Below, piece after piece: positions 31,098-31,724 of a DNA stretch of 31,724 bases. The DNA is from CAYNLK01 sp964398055. Lineage in GTDB: Bacteria; Chloroflexota; Anaerolineae; 4572-78; J111. The notes beneath the pieces were generated by a model. The model searched no databases, was not told the DNA's origin, and saw only the letters and a list, made by a program, of their open reading frames with translations. Numbering within the stretch: position 1 is the stretch's first letter; every line of letters begins with the position of its first letter. The position numbers were made by a program, and so were the translations under genes. Location: the NCBI GenBank assembly GCA_964398055.1, contig CAYNLK010000070.1, positions 1 through 31,724 on the forward strand, given 5' to 3'.

Positions 31098-31391
31098 ATG
31101 TCCGAAGTTATTACCGCGATTTATGAAAAAGGGGTGCTGCGCCCACTGCAGCCGCTCGACTTGCGCGAGCAGCAGACGGTCTATCTGCAATTGTTGCCAA
31201 CCCAGCCAACCAATGAGGCTGAAGAGGTCATCCAACTCTTAGTGGCAGCCGGTTTGCTGACTCCGCCCTCCGGTCATTCCGAGGTTGATCCGGTTTCTGA
31301 AGAGGAACGGCGCGAGTTGGCCGAAACCCTGGGCAAAGCTCCCGGCAAGCCCCTTTCCGAGATTGTGATTGAAGACCGGGGTGAGCGGTGA
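31098..31391 (+). CDS. DUF104 family antitoxin
   Basis: The 97-residue protein begins with the DUF104 (AF2212-like, PF01954) signature: SEVITAIYEKGVLRPLQPLDLREQQTVYLQLLP, a small beta-strand domain. The rest is an acidic tail rich in Glu. DUF104 proteins are commonly paired with PIN-domain toxins, acting as antitoxins and probably as DNA-binding repressors of their own promoter. GAGGTGA lies 5 bp before the ATG, and the stop overlaps the PIN start by 3 bases in GTGA. Pairing and overlap support a toxin-antitoxin role. Confidence 0.85.
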   Translation: MSEVITAIYEKGVLRPLQPLDLREQQTVYLQLLPTQPTNEAEEVIQLLVAAGLLTPPSGHSEVDPVSEEERRELAETLGKAPGKPLSEIVIEDRGER

Positions 31392-31724
31392 GCATCTACT
31401 TTCTGGATAGCAGTGCATTGGTTAAACGATATGTCGTTGAGGCCGGTACTCCCTGGATACAACAATTGGCCGATCCTCGCCAGCACAATCAACTCATCAT
31501 TGCTCGCATCACTTGGGTCGAGGTATTAAGCGCCTTCGCCCGGCGTCAACGAGAGGGCAGTTTTTCCGCTGTAGATACTGGTAAGGCAATCCAAACTTTT
31601 CGCTATGATTTGGATATGCAGTATCAGGTGGTCGAATTCACCCAAACATTAGCTGAAAGAGCCGGTAAACTAGTACACCGAGGCGTAAATAACACAATGG
31701 GGAGGACAGTTTTGGCATCAGTCG
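31388..31724 (+). CDS. PIN-domain toxin (VapC-like), truncated at window end
   Basis: A GTG start overlaps the antitoxin stop (GTGA). About 112 codons are visible before the window ends. The sequence SIYFLDSSALVKRYVVEAGTPWIQ, then ISRIT-like IARITWVEVLSAFARR, is typical of VapC-like PIN ribonucleases, with the first catalytic Asp in FLDSSAL and Glu in WVEV. Typical members are ~140 residues, with a later RGYDAxQLA acidic motif. Here the expected motif is replaced by VHRGVNNTMGRTVLASV, encoded by the 55-bp terminal repeat (from 31670). So the real gene may be interrupted at about 31669, or the assembly may have joined a repeat here. As shown it lacks the C-terminal catalytic acid. Confidence 0.75.
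   Translation, partial: MSIYFLDSSALVKRYVVEAGTPWIQQLADPRQHNQLIIARITWVEVLSAFARRQREGSFSAVDTGKAIQTFRYDLDMQYQVVEFTQTLAERAGKLVHRGVNNTMGRTVLASV
31670..31724. repeat. Right copy of 55-bp terminal inverted repeat
   Basis: This is the exact reverse complement of bases 1-55, beginning CTAGTACACCG after the PIN codons for AERAGK. PIN similarity stops at about this point, consistent with an inserted repeat end. Confidence 0.9.

Overview
The window looks like one bacterial chromosomal contig at roughly 55% GC. By gene content and protein style I place it in Chloroflexota (Anaerolineae or a related class). This placement rests on recognition only, not on a marker-gene tree. Most of the DNA is a carbohydrate uptake and catabolism locus on the minus strand. 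It is flanked by housekeeping and export genes on the left and a toxin-antitoxin pair on the right. There are no tRNA, rRNA or CRISPR features, and no transposase gene lies inside the window. The first and last 55 bases are perfect inverted copies of each other, so both ends probably stop at the same repeated sequence.

Layout. (1) 135-5250, minus: an RlmI-like rRNA methyltransferase, then a four-gene Gld-type ABC-2 export operon (ATPase, permease, GldG-like protein, DUF4340 protein). (2) 5251-8120: a regulatory leader with a strong promoter and hairpins, the K+-dependent type membrane pyrophosphatase hppA on the plus strand, and a two-way terminator. (3) 8138-12764, minus: a sugar-interconversion operon with a cyclophilin-like protein, a xylose-isomerase homologue, a TIM-barrel isomerase/epimerase, a Gfo/Idh/MocA oxidoreductase and a tagatose/allulose 3-epimerase homologue. 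(4) 12879-21903, minus: a ROK (XylR-type) repressor gene with a 25-bp xylO-like operator next to its promoter. It is followed by a lipoprotein carrying two identical sugar-binding domains, two CUT1 permeases, two different MalK-type ATPases and a small four-helix membrane protein. (5) 22086-29577, minus: a SAF-domain COG4091-type dehydrogenase, a two-subunit transketolase, a PfkB kinase, another TIM-barrel isomerase, a GntR/UTRA regulator and a second Gfo/Idh/MocA oxidoreductase. (6) 29776-30825, plus: a divergent TIM-barrel isomerase. (7) 31098-end, plus: a DUF104 antitoxin and a truncated PIN toxin.

How it fits together. The ABC system would import a pentose, a plant-derived sugar or an oligosaccharide. 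The TIM-barrel enzymes and Gfo/Idh/MocA enzymes would isomerise or oxidise it, the PfkB kinase would phosphorylate it, and the split transketolase would feed central metabolism. The xylO-like operator and the xylose-isomerase homologue both point to xylose or a close relative as inducer. No FGGY xylulokinase is present, so the full route is not settled.

Most notable points: the 911-residue tandem-domain binding protein whose two 1235-bp repeats look identical at nucleotide level; the xylO-like operator outside Firmicutes; a xylose-isomerase homologue with an apparent Asp-to-His change at a metal ligand; the hppA leader with mutually exclusive hairpins; a Gfo/Idh/MocA protein lacking the usual EKP lysine; and a wide variety of unrelated short palindromic elements filling the intergenic gaps.
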